A stretch of DNA of 19,857 nt from Steroidobacteraceae bacterium (GTDB lineage: Bacteria > Pseudomonadota > Gammaproteobacteria > Steroidobacterales > Steroidobacteraceae), in the NCBI GenBank assembly GCA_025927665.1, contig JAICKZ010000010.1, forward strand, positions 1 through 19,857, read 5' to 3'. Below, one piece after another: positions 1 to 7,972 of this stretch; the stretch's first letter is position 1; every line of letters starts with the position of its first letter. Made by a program: the position numbers and the translations under genes. The notes under the pieces are model-generated. The model did no database searches. It was not told where the DNA came from and was given only the letters and a program-made list of their open reading frames with translations.

Positions 1-258
1 GGTTTTGTTCAAAACTGCGTCAGCCACTTGGGATAGCCAGCCACCGCCGTGCAGCATTAACTTGAGTGCATCCAGGCATACCTTGGCACCGCCTTCCACG
101 GCAAAACGACAATCGTCGCCAATCTGACAACGTTCCATTTGGAACAAAGCACCGCCTTCCAGCACCAAAACGCAATTACTAAAGCGGCATTCAATAAAAT
201 TACGGCCGTCCAACACCACACGTTGACCCACATAGTCATGTTGTTTAATTAGTTTCAT
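1..258 (-). CDS. Pentapeptide-like hypothetical protein, C-terminus cut off by window edge
   Basis: An open frame of 86 codons starts at an ATG (256-258) and runs off the left edge without a stop. The visible protein begins MKLIKQHDYVGQRVVLDG and contains a spaced pattern of aromatic and Cys residues (FIECRFSNCVLVLEGG, then a second turn around MERCQIGDDC and a GGA motif). This resembles small proteobacterial proteins built from irregular pentapeptide-like beta turns. No catalytic residues are evident and the function is unknown. The gene lies downstream of kdsB on the same strand, separated by 76 bp that hold a promoter candidate, so it is probably its own unit. The missing C-terminus limits the call. 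Confidence 0.6.
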   Translation of the reverse strand, partial: MKLIKQHDYVGQRVVLDGRNFIECRFSNCVLVLEGGALFQMERCQIGDDCRFAVEGGAKVCLDALKLMLHGGGWLSQVADAVLNKT

Positions 259-286
259 GGGGAATTCTCTGATCTAGGAATGGCGG

Positions 287-316
287 ATTTTATCTGCTTA
301 TTTGTACTTACTTCAA
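287..316 (-). promoter_or_regulatory. Candidate sigma70 promoter for the pentapeptide-like gene
   Basis: On the minus strand TTGAAG (311-316) and TAAAAT (287-292) are separated by 18 bp. They match the -35 and -10 consensus at 4/6 and 5/6. The -10 lies about 28 bp before the ATG at 258. Found by inspection only. Confidence 0.4.
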
Positions 317-323
317 TTGAAGT
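310..323. repeat. Perfect 14-bp palindrome overlapping the -35 candidate
   Basis: ACTTCAATTGAAGT is identical to its reverse complement. It sits 11 bp beyond the kdsB stop and covers the -35 candidate of the next gene, so it could be an operator. It lacks a loop and a following T run, which argues against a terminator. Confidence 0.4.
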
Positions 324-334
324 TCAAAAAAAGA

Positions 335-1090
335 TCAGTTCTTCGCTCGTACGCGTGCAATATCTTCAAGGGTATCTACGCCCTGCTCCGGCCGTACCGC
401 TGCGGCAGCAACGACAATACGCATGCCGGCCTGCATGGCGCGCAATTGCTCCAGACTTTCCGCGAGTTCCAAGGTACTTGGAGCGAGCTGGGTAAGCTGT
501 TTAAGTGCGCCTACACGGTAAGCGTAAATGCCCAAGTGACGTTGTGCGCCACTGAATTGCGTTTGTGTACTCAATCCATCAACAGCACTATCACGATGCC
601 ACGGAATAGGTGCACGACTAAAGTATAAAGCAGTGTCGTCGTCTGCCTTGACCACTTTAACGACGTTAGTGTTAAGAAATTCCGCAAGTGAAAGAATCGG
701 TGTGCACAGCGTGGCAATATCCGCTTTCGGATGCGCCATCAATAAATTTGCAACTTGATTGATCAGCATCACAGGCATATGCGGCTCATCGCCTTGAACG
801 TTCACGACGATTGTGTCGGACGACCAATGCTTGTGCATCGCGACTTCGGCAATGCGATCAGTACCGGAGCGATGATCTTCACGCGTCATCATCGCAATGG
901 CGCGTCCCTGTCCTTCTATCGCGTTGACGATGCGCCTATCATCAGTGGCAACATATATTTCATCTGCATCACTGGCACAGGCGGCCTCTACCACCCAAGC
1001 AATCATTGGTTTGCCGTGAATGTCCAACAATGGTTTGCCTGGCAAACGCGTTGATGCATAACGGGCAGGGATGACTACTTTAAATCCCAT
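335..1090 (-). CDS. kdsB: 3-deoxy-manno-octulosonate cytidylyltransferase (CMP-Kdo synthetase)
   Basis: KdsB couples CTP and Kdo to make CMP-Kdo, the activated sugar that WaaA transfers to lipid IVA in the cytoplasm. The 251-aa length is normal for the family. The N-terminal nucleotide-binding signature PARYASTRLPGKP is at residues 8-20, ATDD follows near residue 49, NVQGDEP is at 97-103, and YFSRAPIPWHRD and HLGIYAYR carry the Kdo-site region. The ATG start at 1090 is 9 bp beyond the ycaR stop. It is the last gene of the exbB-exbD-msbA-lpxK-ycaR-kdsB block, consistent with co-expression of Kdo activation and lipid A assembly. In several relatives a phosphatase and murB follow kdsB; here a different gene follows. 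Confidence 0.97.
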   Translation of the reverse strand: MGFKVVIPARYASTRLPGKPLLDIHGKPMIAWVVEAACASDADEIYVATDDRRIVNAIEGQGRAIAMMTREDHRSGTDRIAEVAMHKHWSSDTIVVNVQGDEPHMPVMLINQVANLLMAHPKADIATLCTPILSLAEFLNTNVVKVVKADDDTALYFSRAPIPWHRDSAVDGLSTQTQFSGAQRHLGIYAYRVGALKQLTQLAPSTLELAESLEQLRAMQAGMRIVVAAAAVRPEQGVDTLEDIARVRAKN

Positions 1091-1099
1091 GATCTAAAT

Positions 1100-1294
1100 T
1101 CACATGCCGTTCGCTAACAATGCATCGTCTGGCAATAACTGTTTGGCTTCTTCTTCCAACATCACCGGTATGCCATCGCGAATTGGAAAGGCCAAACGAT
1201 CCGCTTTGCAAATCAATTGCTCACTGCGCTTGTCATACTTAAGCGGACTTTTACAAACTGGACAGGCCAGGATATCAAGAAGTCGAGAATCCAT
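1100..1294 (-). CDS. ycaR: Trm112/UPF0434 family protein (YcaR-like)
   Basis: A 64-aa protein starting MDSRLLDILACPVCKSPL, with a CxxC pair at residues 11 and 14 and a third Cys in LICK, followed by the conserved LAFPIRDGIPVMLEEEA segment. This is the compact zinc-ribbon-like Trm112 fold of the YcaR family. Trm112 proteins activate methyltransferases in eukaryotes and archaea; the role of bacterial YcaR is not firmly known. Its position between lpxK and kdsB is the conserved gammaproteobacterial arrangement and strongly supports the call. Spacing is 19 bp to lpxK upstream and 9 bp to kdsB downstream, so it is co-transcribed. Confidence 0.93.
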   Translation of the reverse strand: MDSRLLDILACPVCKSPLKYDKRSEQLICKADRLAFPIRDGIPVMLEEEAKQLLPDDALLANGM

Positions 1295-1313
1295 AACTCA
1301 CCTATAAGCGTAA

Positions 1314-2333
1314 TTAAGCACGTGCTTGGATTGAAGCTTGAACACAATCGACGACGGCTGCCGCGACTTGATCATCCAGTATTGCATCCGCTTCAACAAT
1401 CCAATAATGATTTTCAAGATCAAGTAATTGACATTTTACCGCATCCTTGGCGGTCATGAGAACCGGTAAAGCATCACCAAAATGGATATCATTTTTTGTG
1501 ATGAGAGCATGATCCGGCAAAATGCGTGGTAATACTTTGATGCCCATGTGTTGCAACGCACGGATAAACGCATGTGGATTGCCGATGCCCGTAACAACAT
1601 GAACTTGCTGGCCACGTAAAGTATCAAGCGCACGTACTTCACCGGTTTTTACAGATCGCAACTGACGCAATGTCACTCGATATTGCAAATAATTACGCGA
1701 CACTGAAATATGTACTGGAGTTTCATCACGTTGATTGATCAACAACAAGTCGACAGACTTCAATCGCTTACTTTTTTCCCGCAATGGCCCCGCGGGTAAC
1801 AGATAACCATTGCCCAACATGCGACTACCGTCTACAACGGCGATTTCACAATCGCGATGCAATCGATAATGCTGCAGACCATCATCGGAAATAATGATGT
1901 CGGCACCTAATTCTATCGCCTTCTGCGCATCCGACACGCGATCCGGCCCCACCACTACAATTGCATTCGTTTGCTGCGCGATCAATGCTGCTTCATCTCC
2001 CACCATACTCGCTTTGCTGTCCTTGCCAACGACTTGTGGCCACTGCGTCGCAGCACCATGATAGCCACGCGAGATAACAGCAATCTTAAATCCTCGCGAT
2101 AACAATTCATTCGCAAGCCAGATAACCAAGGGTGTTTTACCCGTACCGCCGACAGAAATATTACCAATCACAATCACGGGCTTTGGTACGCGAACGGTCG
2201 CTAACCAACCACTGCGATATAACCAACAACGTAGCGCGACCAGTGCACCAAACAACCAAGAGAATGGCAACAATAACCACGCGAGGCGCGAATTACCATA
2301 CCAAATCGATTGCATGGTGGTGTCTACAGACAT
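1314..2333 (-). CDS. lpxK: Tetraacyldisaccharide 4'-kinase
   Basis: LpxK phosphorylates the 4' position of tetraacyl-disaccharide 1-phosphate with ATP to give lipid IVA, at the cytoplasmic face of the inner membrane. The 339-aa protein has an N-terminal hydrophobic anchor (about residues 17-38) and the P-loop variant GNISVGGTGKT at 57-67. Further family motifs are ISRGYHG, GDEA, DDGLQH at 150-155 with the catalytic Asp region, and LPAGPLRE. The ATG at 2331-2333 lies 18 bp past the msbA stop. The order msbA-lpxK is conserved in gammaproteobacteria and couples lipid A synthesis with its export. All expected motifs are intact. Confidence 0.96.
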   Translation of the reverse strand: MSVDTTMQSIWYGNSRLAWLLLPFSWLFGALVALRCWLYRSGWLATVRVPKPVIVIGNISVGGTGKTPLVIWLANELLSRGFKIAVISRGYHGAATQWPQVVGKDSKASMVGDEAALIAQQTNAIVVVGPDRVSDAQKAIELGADIIISDDGLQHYRLHRDCEIAVVDGSRMLGNGYLLPAGPLREKSKRLKSVDLLLINQRDETPVHISVSRNYLQYRVTLRQLRSVKTGEVRALDTLRGQQVHVVTGIGNPHAFIRALQHMGIKVLPRILPDHALITKNDIHFGDALPVLMTAKDAVKCQLLDLENHYWIVEADAILDDQVAAAVVDCVQASIQARA

Positions 2334-2351
2334 GCGAAAAAATCTGACGCG

Positions 2352-4097
2352 TCAAACATTAAACTGCATGCGATGCAATGCTGCATACGCTCCGTTTGCT
2401 GCAATTAATTCGGTGTGCGTGCCCTGCTCCAGGATACGACCGCTGTCCATCACGACGATCAAATTTGCTTTTTCAATGGTAGATAGACGATGTGCAATCA
2501 CTAACGTCGTTCGGTTTTTCATTAGATCTTCAAGTGCAGCTTGAATCACGCGCTCCGATTCTGTATCCAGCGCTGAAGTCGCTTCATCAAGAATTAAAAT
2601 AGGTGCATCTTTTAATAAAGCACGCGCAATAGAAATGCGTTGCTTCTGTCCGCCCGATAACAATACACCTCGCTCACCAACAGTGGTCTCCAGGCCTTGC
2701 GGTAATTGGCTGGCAAATTCCATTACATGCGCCGCTTTTGCAGCACGCTCAATCGCTTCTGTTGAGGCGGACTTACCAAATGCGATGTTGTTACGAATAC
2801 TATCATCAAACAACACCACGTCCTGACTAACGAGCGCAATCTGTTCACGCAAGCTGCGTAAATCATAGTCACGAATATCATGGCCATCAATCATCACCGC
2901 GCCTTGGGTCAACTCATAAAAGCGCGGCAGCAAATTCATCAGTGTGGTTTTTCCGCTGCCCGTCTTACCGACAAAGGCTACGGTACTGCCAGGCTTTATA
3001 TGCAGTGAAATATTATTGAGCACTGCTTTATCACGCGTCTGATAAAAGAATGACACCTCGCGATATTCAACTTCACCTCTTGCACGCGTCGTCGTTCTGG
3101 TGCCAGTTGTCGGTTCAATCGGTTCATCCAGAATTTCAAACAAACTTTGCCCAGCGGCAATTCCCTGTTGAAACGAACCGGAAATATTAGTTAGATTTCG
3201 CAACGGCTGCATGATTCCTAGCAGCGCGGCAATAAATGAAAAAAACGTTCCTGCGGTGATCTCGCCGCGAATCGCTTGACCAATCGACATATAGAGAATC
3301 ACCGATGCAAAGCACACAGCAATAAACTGCACCACCGGATTGGCAAGACCACGTGTACGTAACAACTTCATCGACGAACGTCGGTTGTATTCGTTTGCCA
3401 CTTCAAATTGCGCGCGTTCATAATCCTGTGCATTGAACACCTTGATGATACGTGGCGCATCGAGTGCTTCTTTGGCAACGCGGGTTACATCGACGACTGA
3501 ATCCTGTATGCGCCGACTGTAGCGTCGAAATAGCCGATTGACGATGGTAATGAGCCATGCGATCAACGGCCCAACGATAAACACCACGGCAGTCAACTTC
3601 CAGTTGTAATAGAACAAAGCACATACCAATGCCAATATCGTCAATGATTCGCGGATAACGGTGGTAATTGAATCCGTCATCACCGTCGCAACTTGCTCGG
3701 TGTTATAGATCAGACGTGATAACATGATCGCCGATGCATTGCGATCAAAATAACTGATAGGCAGTAGCAACAGTCGTTCAAATAGTTGGCCGCGTAATTG
3801 TTTAATGACCCGTCGACCCACGTGCCCCATGTAGTAGGTTTGAACGAAATCGCCAGCGCCGCGTGCAATAAACAAGACAATCAATCCCGCTGGCACCCAC
3901 CACATCATTGCTGCATCTTTGGATTGGAATGTCTTGTCCATGAAAGGCTTCATCAGCCACGCCACACTGGCATTGGCTGCGGCAAATATCAATGCACCCA
4001 ATACACCGATGGCAAAATGAAGTTGATTACCGTGAAGATAGCGCAACAGACGCAACCAAGAATCACGTGCATTTTGTTTCTCGGATGAGCTTTCCAT
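2352..4097 (-). CDS. msbA: Lipid A export ABC transporter, fused permease/ATPase
   Basis: MsbA flips lipid A-core from the inner to the outer leaflet of the inner membrane. The half-transporter (581 aa from this start) has an N-terminal six-helix ABC exporter domain (about 1-320) and a C-terminal ATPase. The Walker A GKTGSGKT begins at residue 377, the ABC signature LSGGQKQR is at 480-487, the Walker B DE is at 504-505, and the H-loop is in IAHRLST. I chose the ATG at 4095-4097, whose A is shared with the exbD TGA; an in-frame GTG directly before it (4098-4100) would give a 4-bp overlap instead. Translational coupling to exbD is likely either way. The family assignment is strengthened by lpxK directly downstream. 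Confidence 0.95.
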   Translation of the reverse strand: MESSSEKQNARDSWLRLLRYLHGNQLHFAIGVLGALIFAAANASVAWLMKPFMDKTFQSKDAAMMWWVPAGLIVLFIARGAGDFVQTYYMGHVGRRVIKQLRGQLFERLLLLPISYFDRNASAIMLSRLIYNTEQVATVMTDSITTVIRESLTILALVCALFYYNWKLTAVVFIVGPLIAWLITIVNRLFRRYSRRIQDSVVDVTRVAKEALDAPRIIKVFNAQDYERAQFEVANEYNRRSSMKLLRTRGLANPVVQFIAVCFASVILYMSIGQAIRGEITAGTFFSFIAALLGIMQPLRNLTNISGSFQQGIAAGQSLFEILDEPIEPTTGTRTTTRARGEVEYREVSFFYQTRDKAVLNNISLHIKPGSTVAFVGKTGSGKTTLMNLLPRFYELTQGAVMIDGHDIRDYDLRSLREQIALVSQDVVLFDDSIRNNIAFGKSASTEAIERAAKAAHVMEFASQLPQGLETTVGERGVLLSGGQKQRISIARALLKDAPILILDEATSALDTESERVIQAALEDLMKNRTTLVIAHRLSTIEKANLIVVMDSGRILEQGTHTELIAANGAYAALHRMQFNV

Positions 4098-4537
4098 CAC
4101 TTGCTGCCAATACTGGCCGGTTGATTCACCGTCGCCATGCTGATCGACTTGAATCCTAAACGTCCCAACACATCCATGGCCGTAATAACAGATTGATGGG
4201 TACTGCGTGCATCAGCGCGAATCAACACCGTTTGTTCGTGATCCTCTCCTCCCACCTTGGTAATCGCAGCTGATAAGGTTTCTGTGCTGGTATTGATCAA
4301 TTCCTTGCCATTCACACTATAAACGCCATTGGAAGAAATTCCGATTTCAATAGTGGGCTTCTGAGTAGCCGTATCCGCTTTGACGCTGGCATCGGGCAGT
4401 CGCATATTAATGCGACCTTCATCGACAAAAGTAGTAGCCAGCATGAAGAAGATCAACAGCAACAATAGTACATCGATAAACGATGTGACATTGATCTCCG
4501 GTTCATCATTGCGCGCATTGCGGCGACTAAGATTCAT
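4097..4537 (-). CDS. exbD: ExbD/TolR family proton-channel component
   Basis: A 146-aa protein with a short cytoplasmic N-terminus, one membrane helix (about 20-40) and a periplasmic C-terminal domain. This is the ExbD/TolR plan. The helix carries the key proton-relay Asp at residue 22 in NVTSFIDVLLL. ExbD works with ExbB to convert proton-motive force into motion, energising TonB or related envelope processes. The start ATG at 4537 lies 15 bp past the exbB stop, with a GGA-type ribosome site. The stop overlaps the msbA start. No tonB is present in this window, so the partner is not defined here. The exbD-msbA linkage is common in gammaproteobacteria. Confidence 0.92.
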   Translation of the reverse strand: MNLSRRNARNDEPEINVTSFIDVLLLLLIFFMLATTFVDEGRINMRLPDASVKADTATQKPTIEIGISSNGVYSVNGKELINTSTETLSAAITKVGGEDHEQTVLIRADARSTHQSVITAMDVLGRLGFKSISMATVNQPASIGSK

Positions 4538-4552
4538 GATTGTCCAAATACG

Positions 4553-5164
4553 CTACTTGTGTTCATATCGAGTTGCCGCATCCACCAGCTTAATGGCTTC
4601 CTTTTCCATATCGACCACCAGGTTATCGATATAACGACGCAACCAGCGATAACCTATCAAAGAAGGAATTGCAACCATTAAACCTGCGGCCGTGGCAACC
4701 AAGGCTTCGGCAATACCACTTGCCAATATTGAAGGATTACCGATTCCTTGGCTGGTGATTGCGTTAAAAGTACGGATCATTCCTAACACGGTTCCTAACA
4801 AGCCCATCAATGGCGACATGCCGGCGATAGTACCAAGTGCATTCAAGAACCGCTCAAACTCGTGCGCCACATGACGACCTGCATCTTCGATGGACTCACG
4901 CAGCACCTCACGTGGTTGATTGCGATTCGCCAATCCTGCGGCGAGCACTTTTCCTAAGGGTGAATTTTGTTGCAATGCTGTCAAGTGACGATCTTCTAAT
5001 TGATTACCTTCTACCCACTGCCAAACTTTCTCGAACAAATCCGTAGGCAATACTTTACTTCGTTGCAAAGTCCATAGCCGTTCAATAATGATGGCAATGG
5101 CCACAACGGAACTGAATAGGATGGGCAGCATCATGATGCCACCAGCTTTGACTATTTCGTACAT
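4553..5164 (-). CDS. exbB: ExbB/TolQ/MotA family proton-channel protein
   Basis: A 203-aa three-helix membrane protein. TM1 is about 10-28 and precedes ERLW. A long cytoplasmic stretch follows, then TM2 about 107-130 (LGTIAGMSPLMGLLGTVLGM) and TM3 about 150-172 (GIAEALVATAAGLMVAIPS), with the conserved glycines and the TM3 E-A-L pattern of ExbB. It forms the oligomeric channel in which ExbD sits. The ATG at 5164 is used; its ribosome site is weak. The gene follows comEC on the same strand after a 172-bp gap, so it may have its own promoter, although I found no strong one. It is the first gene of the tightly spaced exbB-to-kdsB block. Confidence 0.92.
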   Translation of the reverse strand: MYEIVKAGGIMMLPILFSSVVAIAIIIERLWTLQRSKVLPTDLFEKVWQWVEGNQLEDRHLTALQQNSPLGKVLAAGLANRNQPREVLRESIEDAGRHVAHEFERFLNALGTIAGMSPLMGLLGTVLGMIRTFNAITSQGIGNPSILASGIAEALVATAAGLMVAIPSLIGYRWLRRYIDNLVVDMEKEAIKLVDAATRYEHK

Positions 5165-5336
5165 ACTGAAGAACTGTTATGCAGTGATAAACGGTGTGAA
5201 TAGTACAGGGTTAAGGCGTTTGACGGAATCCATAGTTGTCTGCATAGGTCACAAACTTGACTAGAACTCCGATTCTTCACTCCAATTAAATGCAAATTTC
5301 ACGCACCACATTTTGAGCATCGTTCTATTTATGATT

Positions 5337-7661
5337 TCACGACGGCTTCCATTGCCAGTAGTGTCGTTGTGATTCGCGATACCACTGGATCGATTGCACT
5401 TCGCTCGGCAATATCTTGATAGTGATAGCACCCGCATCAATTGTCGAATGCGTACGCGCGCCAGATTTCTTCCATGCAGCAGCCACTTCAGGTTTGGGAA
5501 AATTCCATCGATTCCGATATCCAGCACTGAAAATAACCTGCTGCGCATGCGTTGCATTCACCAGTTCCGGTGTTGATGAAGTGCGACTACCATGATGGCC
5601 TGCAACCACAACAGTCGTGGGCGCAATCATGTTTGCGTTCACCAATTGTTGTTCCACGGGCGCCTCGGCATCGCCCATTAGCAAGGCACTGCCACCTGCA
5701 GCATGAATGCGCAATACACAGGAAGTGTTGTTGCGTTGACTCTGATCAGCATCTTCATTGGGATACAGCACCTCGAACTGGACTCCATCCCATTGCCAAC
5801 GCTGCCCTTGTTGACAACGCTGTGGAGGAGCCTGAGTGAATAAATGCTCTGTACTTACCGAGGGTCCCAACAACCAACGTTGCACCGGCATCCCCTGCGA
5901 CACACTTTGCATACCGCCGGCGTGATCATCGTCACCATGACTGACCATCACCGTATCAATGGAACGAACTCCCAGCGAGCGCAAATACGGCAACACCACC
6001 AATGCGCCGGTATCTGTACCGCTTTGAAACTTAGGCCCGGTGTCATAAATTAATACATGCGATGCCGTTCTAATCACCAGTGACAAACCTTGCCCCACAT
6101 CCAACACAGTGAGTTCAAATGAATTCTCTGGTAAATGTTGCGGCTGCCACAGTAACGCAGGCAAACAACATAGCAGGCCACACATTCGCATTGGCCATAA
6201 CAAAGGCAGTATCATCACCATTGCGCCCATACCGAGCAAGCACATCGCCCATAACGGCGACTGTGGCACATACCAAGTTGCAAGTGATAAGTGCGCTGCC
6301 GATTGCAACGCATCGTACAATGCATTCATGATCACTGCGAGATGCGATAACCACCACGTTCCTAAAGGTGAGTACATCAGTAACAACGTGCTGCCAATCA
6401 ATACACTGGGAACTAAAAAGAACGTAAACACCGGAATCGCGAGTAAATTTATCCACGGCGAAATCAATGACAGGCTGCCAAAGGCACTGACCAATAACGG
6501 CACCAATCCCACTGTCACCACCGCTTGAATCGTGAAGAACTCACGCGATCCATGCGCATGACCAAGTCGTCCTTGTTGATTCAGCAATATAACTGCAACC
6601 GCACCGAAGGATAACCAAGTGCCAACTGCCATCGGCGCGAATGGATCAATTAAGGTGACCAACAACAATGCCAATCCATAGCTGTGCCACACATTGACTT
6701 CACGACGTAGCACACGCACGATAAAGAACACGCCAAGCATGATCAAGGTACGTTGCGTTGGAATAGACATGCCAGCAAGCAGTGAATACCCTAGTGCCGC
6801 AGGCAATCCAAACGCGGCTTGAAAATCCTGCTTTGTCAAACGCCAACGTTGTGCCATTGGAAGATACACCAGCCAACCACCCATCCATGCAAACAATAAT
6901 GCCACCATGCCAATATGCGATCCAGAAATGGCAATCAAATGACTGATGCCGGTTCTCGCAAACACTTGCCATTGCTCATTACTAATGGCTTGCTGATCAC
7001 CTACTGCAAGGCCACGCATTACCCCTTGCATGGTTGAGCCTGGAATGGCGGCAGAAATCCGTTCTGCCAATGCGGCGCGAATGCGCAACAGATTATTTCC
7101 CGACGCAATTCCTAACCATCGATTGTCATTTGAATTGCTATTTGAATTGTCCTGTAACTCGCGCACGTAACCCGTTGCACCGATTCCGTCACGAAACAAC
7201 TGAGCTTCAGAATCGAAACTACCGGGATTGGCAAACCCATGACGGCGTTTCAATTTCAACATCAAACGCCAACGTTCACCTGCATGTACGGGTGCATTCT
7301 GCGAGTACCAACTGATTTGCAATGTCGACGGCACAGGCACCGCCGACTGCTCCGTGGAAAAAGTAAATCGTACTCCGTAATATTCGTGCTGCGGAATGCT
7401 AGAGATGATGCCAGTGACTGCAATGTCGCGTCCTTCAATCTCGGGTTGCAAATCATCACGTAATTGCCACCATGCATGACCACTTGCCCATGCAATGCCC
7501 AGCACAAATGCGATTGATGAATAGAAGATCAAACGATGACGAATTAAAAGACTGACGATTAATGCGCAGATCATGGGCAGTGCCATCCATGATGCACTCA
7601 ACATTGGGACATGGTGGACCCATGCGTCACCCAGAAAAAATGAAATCGCTATATACAGCAT
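5337..7661 (-). CDS. comEC: DNA internalisation competence protein ComEC/Rec2
   Basis: ComEC is the inner-membrane channel that takes single-stranded DNA into the cytoplasm during transformation. The 774-aa protein has the full domain order. An N-terminal membrane and OB-like domain (about 1-200) comes first. The multi-helix Competence domain follows with its hallmark HLIAISGSHIG at 241-251. A C-terminal metallo-beta-lactamase-like domain (about 520-765) contains SHGDDDHAGG (His575, Asp577, Asp579, His580), LMGDAE and AGHHGS. All metal-binding motifs are intact, so it is not obviously decayed. The ATG at 7661 sits just after an AGGGA sequence. It is at the head of the minus-strand block, next to exbB, a neighbourhood found in other gammaproteobacteria. 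Presence of comEC alone does not prove competence. Confidence 0.95.
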   Translation of the reverse strand: MLYIAISFFLGDAWVHHVPMLSASWMALPMICALIVSLLIRHRLIFYSSIAFVLGIAWASGHAWWQLRDDLQPEIEGRDIAVTGIISSIPQHEYYGVRFTFSTEQSAVPVPSTLQISWYSQNAPVHAGERWRLMLKLKRRHGFANPGSFDSEAQLFRDGIGATGYVRELQDNSNSNSNDNRWLGIASGNNLLRIRAALAERISAAIPGSTMQGVMRGLAVGDQQAISNEQWQVFARTGISHLIAISGSHIGMVALLFAWMGGWLVYLPMAQRWRLTKQDFQAAFGLPAALGYSLLAGMSIPTQRTLIMLGVFFIVRVLRREVNVWHSYGLALLLVTLIDPFAPMAVGTWLSFGAVAVILLNQQGRLGHAHGSREFFTIQAVVTVGLVPLLVSAFGSLSLISPWINLLAIPVFTFFLVPSVLIGSTLLLMYSPLGTWWLSHLAVIMNALYDALQSAAHLSLATWYVPQSPLWAMCLLGMGAMVMILPLLWPMRMCGLLCCLPALLWQPQHLPENSFELTVLDVGQGLSLVIRTASHVLIYDTGPKFQSGTDTGALVVLPYLRSLGVRSIDTVMVSHGDDDHAGGMQSVSQGMPVQRWLLGPSVSTEHLFTQAPPQRCQQGQRWQWDGVQFEVLYPNEDADQSQRNNTSCVLRIHAAGGSALLMGDAEAPVEQQLVNANMIAPTTVVVAGHHGSRTSSTPELVNATHAQQVIFSAGYRNRWNFPKPEVAAAWKKSGARTHSTIDAGAITIKILPSEVQSIQWYRESQRHYWQWKPS

Positions 7662-7696
7662 TTCCCTGCTACCTTAGTTATTATCACCGTGGCGGC

Positions 7697-7727
7697 ATTA
7701 TATTAGAGTTATTAACACGGTAGTTAA
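7697..7727 (-). promoter_or_regulatory. Candidate sigma70 promoter for comEC
   Basis: The minus strand has a perfect TATAAT (7697-7702) about 35 bp before the comEC ATG. A TTAACT (7722-7727) at a 19-bp spacing could serve as a weak -35. Short inverted arms ACCGTG/CACGGT flank the -10 and might be an operator. Confidence 0.45.
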
Positions 7728-7740
7728 CTATCTATGATGT

Positions 7741-7812
7741 CCGCTCATGCTGAGCCCGAAGCATTCTTTTACCTGAGCAATACTCCTCGTCTTCGACAGC
7801 TCAGGACGAACA
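7741..7812. repeat. REP-like palindromic intergenic repeat
   Basis: The left arm (7741-7761, CCGCTCATGCTGAGCCCGAAG) pairs with the right arm (7791-7812) around a TGAGC/GCTCA core and CGAAG/CTTCG ends, with a 29-bp centre. The sequence style (CTTCGACAGCTCAGGACGAA) is that of extragenic REP-type palindromes found scattered in many proteobacterial genomes. A degenerate second copy lies at 15021-15056. These units are usually mobilised by RAYT transposases; none is present here. Confidence 0.65.
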
Positions 7813-7901
7813 GTGTTGTTGTCCACCTGGGTAATAGCATTAAATGCCATGAGCAGCTAAATGAATAGTTAAAAGTTTGCTCTTTACTTTCGAATTAAAA
7901 A

Positions 7902-7968
7902 TTAGCAGTTGTCAGCATCCTACGCAATGCAGTTAAATGCATCTCCTGATTTTCTTGACAACTGTTAA
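7902..7968 (+). promoter_or_regulatory. Long-range stem covering the proS ribosome-binding region
   Basis: TTAGCAGTTGTCA (7902-7914) is the inverted copy of TGACAACTGTTAA (7956-7968), a 13-bp stem with one G-U pair in RNA. The 41-nt loop contains a small ATGCA/TGCAT hairpin. The right arm ends 4 nt before the proS ATG, where the ribosome must bind, and no Shine-Dalgarno is seen. It could be an RNA switch, or a DNA operator with two half-sites. Confidence 0.45.
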
Positions 7969-7972
7969 ACAC

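Larger units (their letters stand above)
7662..7972. other. Divergent intergenic region comEC / proS
   Basis: This 311-bp gap separates divergently transcribed comEC and proS. Its left part holds a comEC promoter candidate flanked by ACCGTG/CACGGT arms, the centre holds a REP-like palindrome, and the right part holds a 13-bp inverted repeat ending 4 bp before the proS ATG. No coding potential is seen. I found no convincing proS promoter by eye. Confidence 0.7.

Noticed and set aside
5165..5336. Promoter or terminator between comEC and exbB
   Set aside because: A TACTAT on the minus strand is the best -10 but has no -35 partner, and no clear hairpin with a T run was found.
6109..6528. 139-codon plus-strand frame antisense to comEC
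   Set aside because: Shadow of the Competence domain; no recognisable motif.
7937..7972. Upstream in-frame ATG for proS
   Set aside because: It would add 12 hydrophobic residues not expected in the family, and the conserved core begins just after the ATG at 7973.
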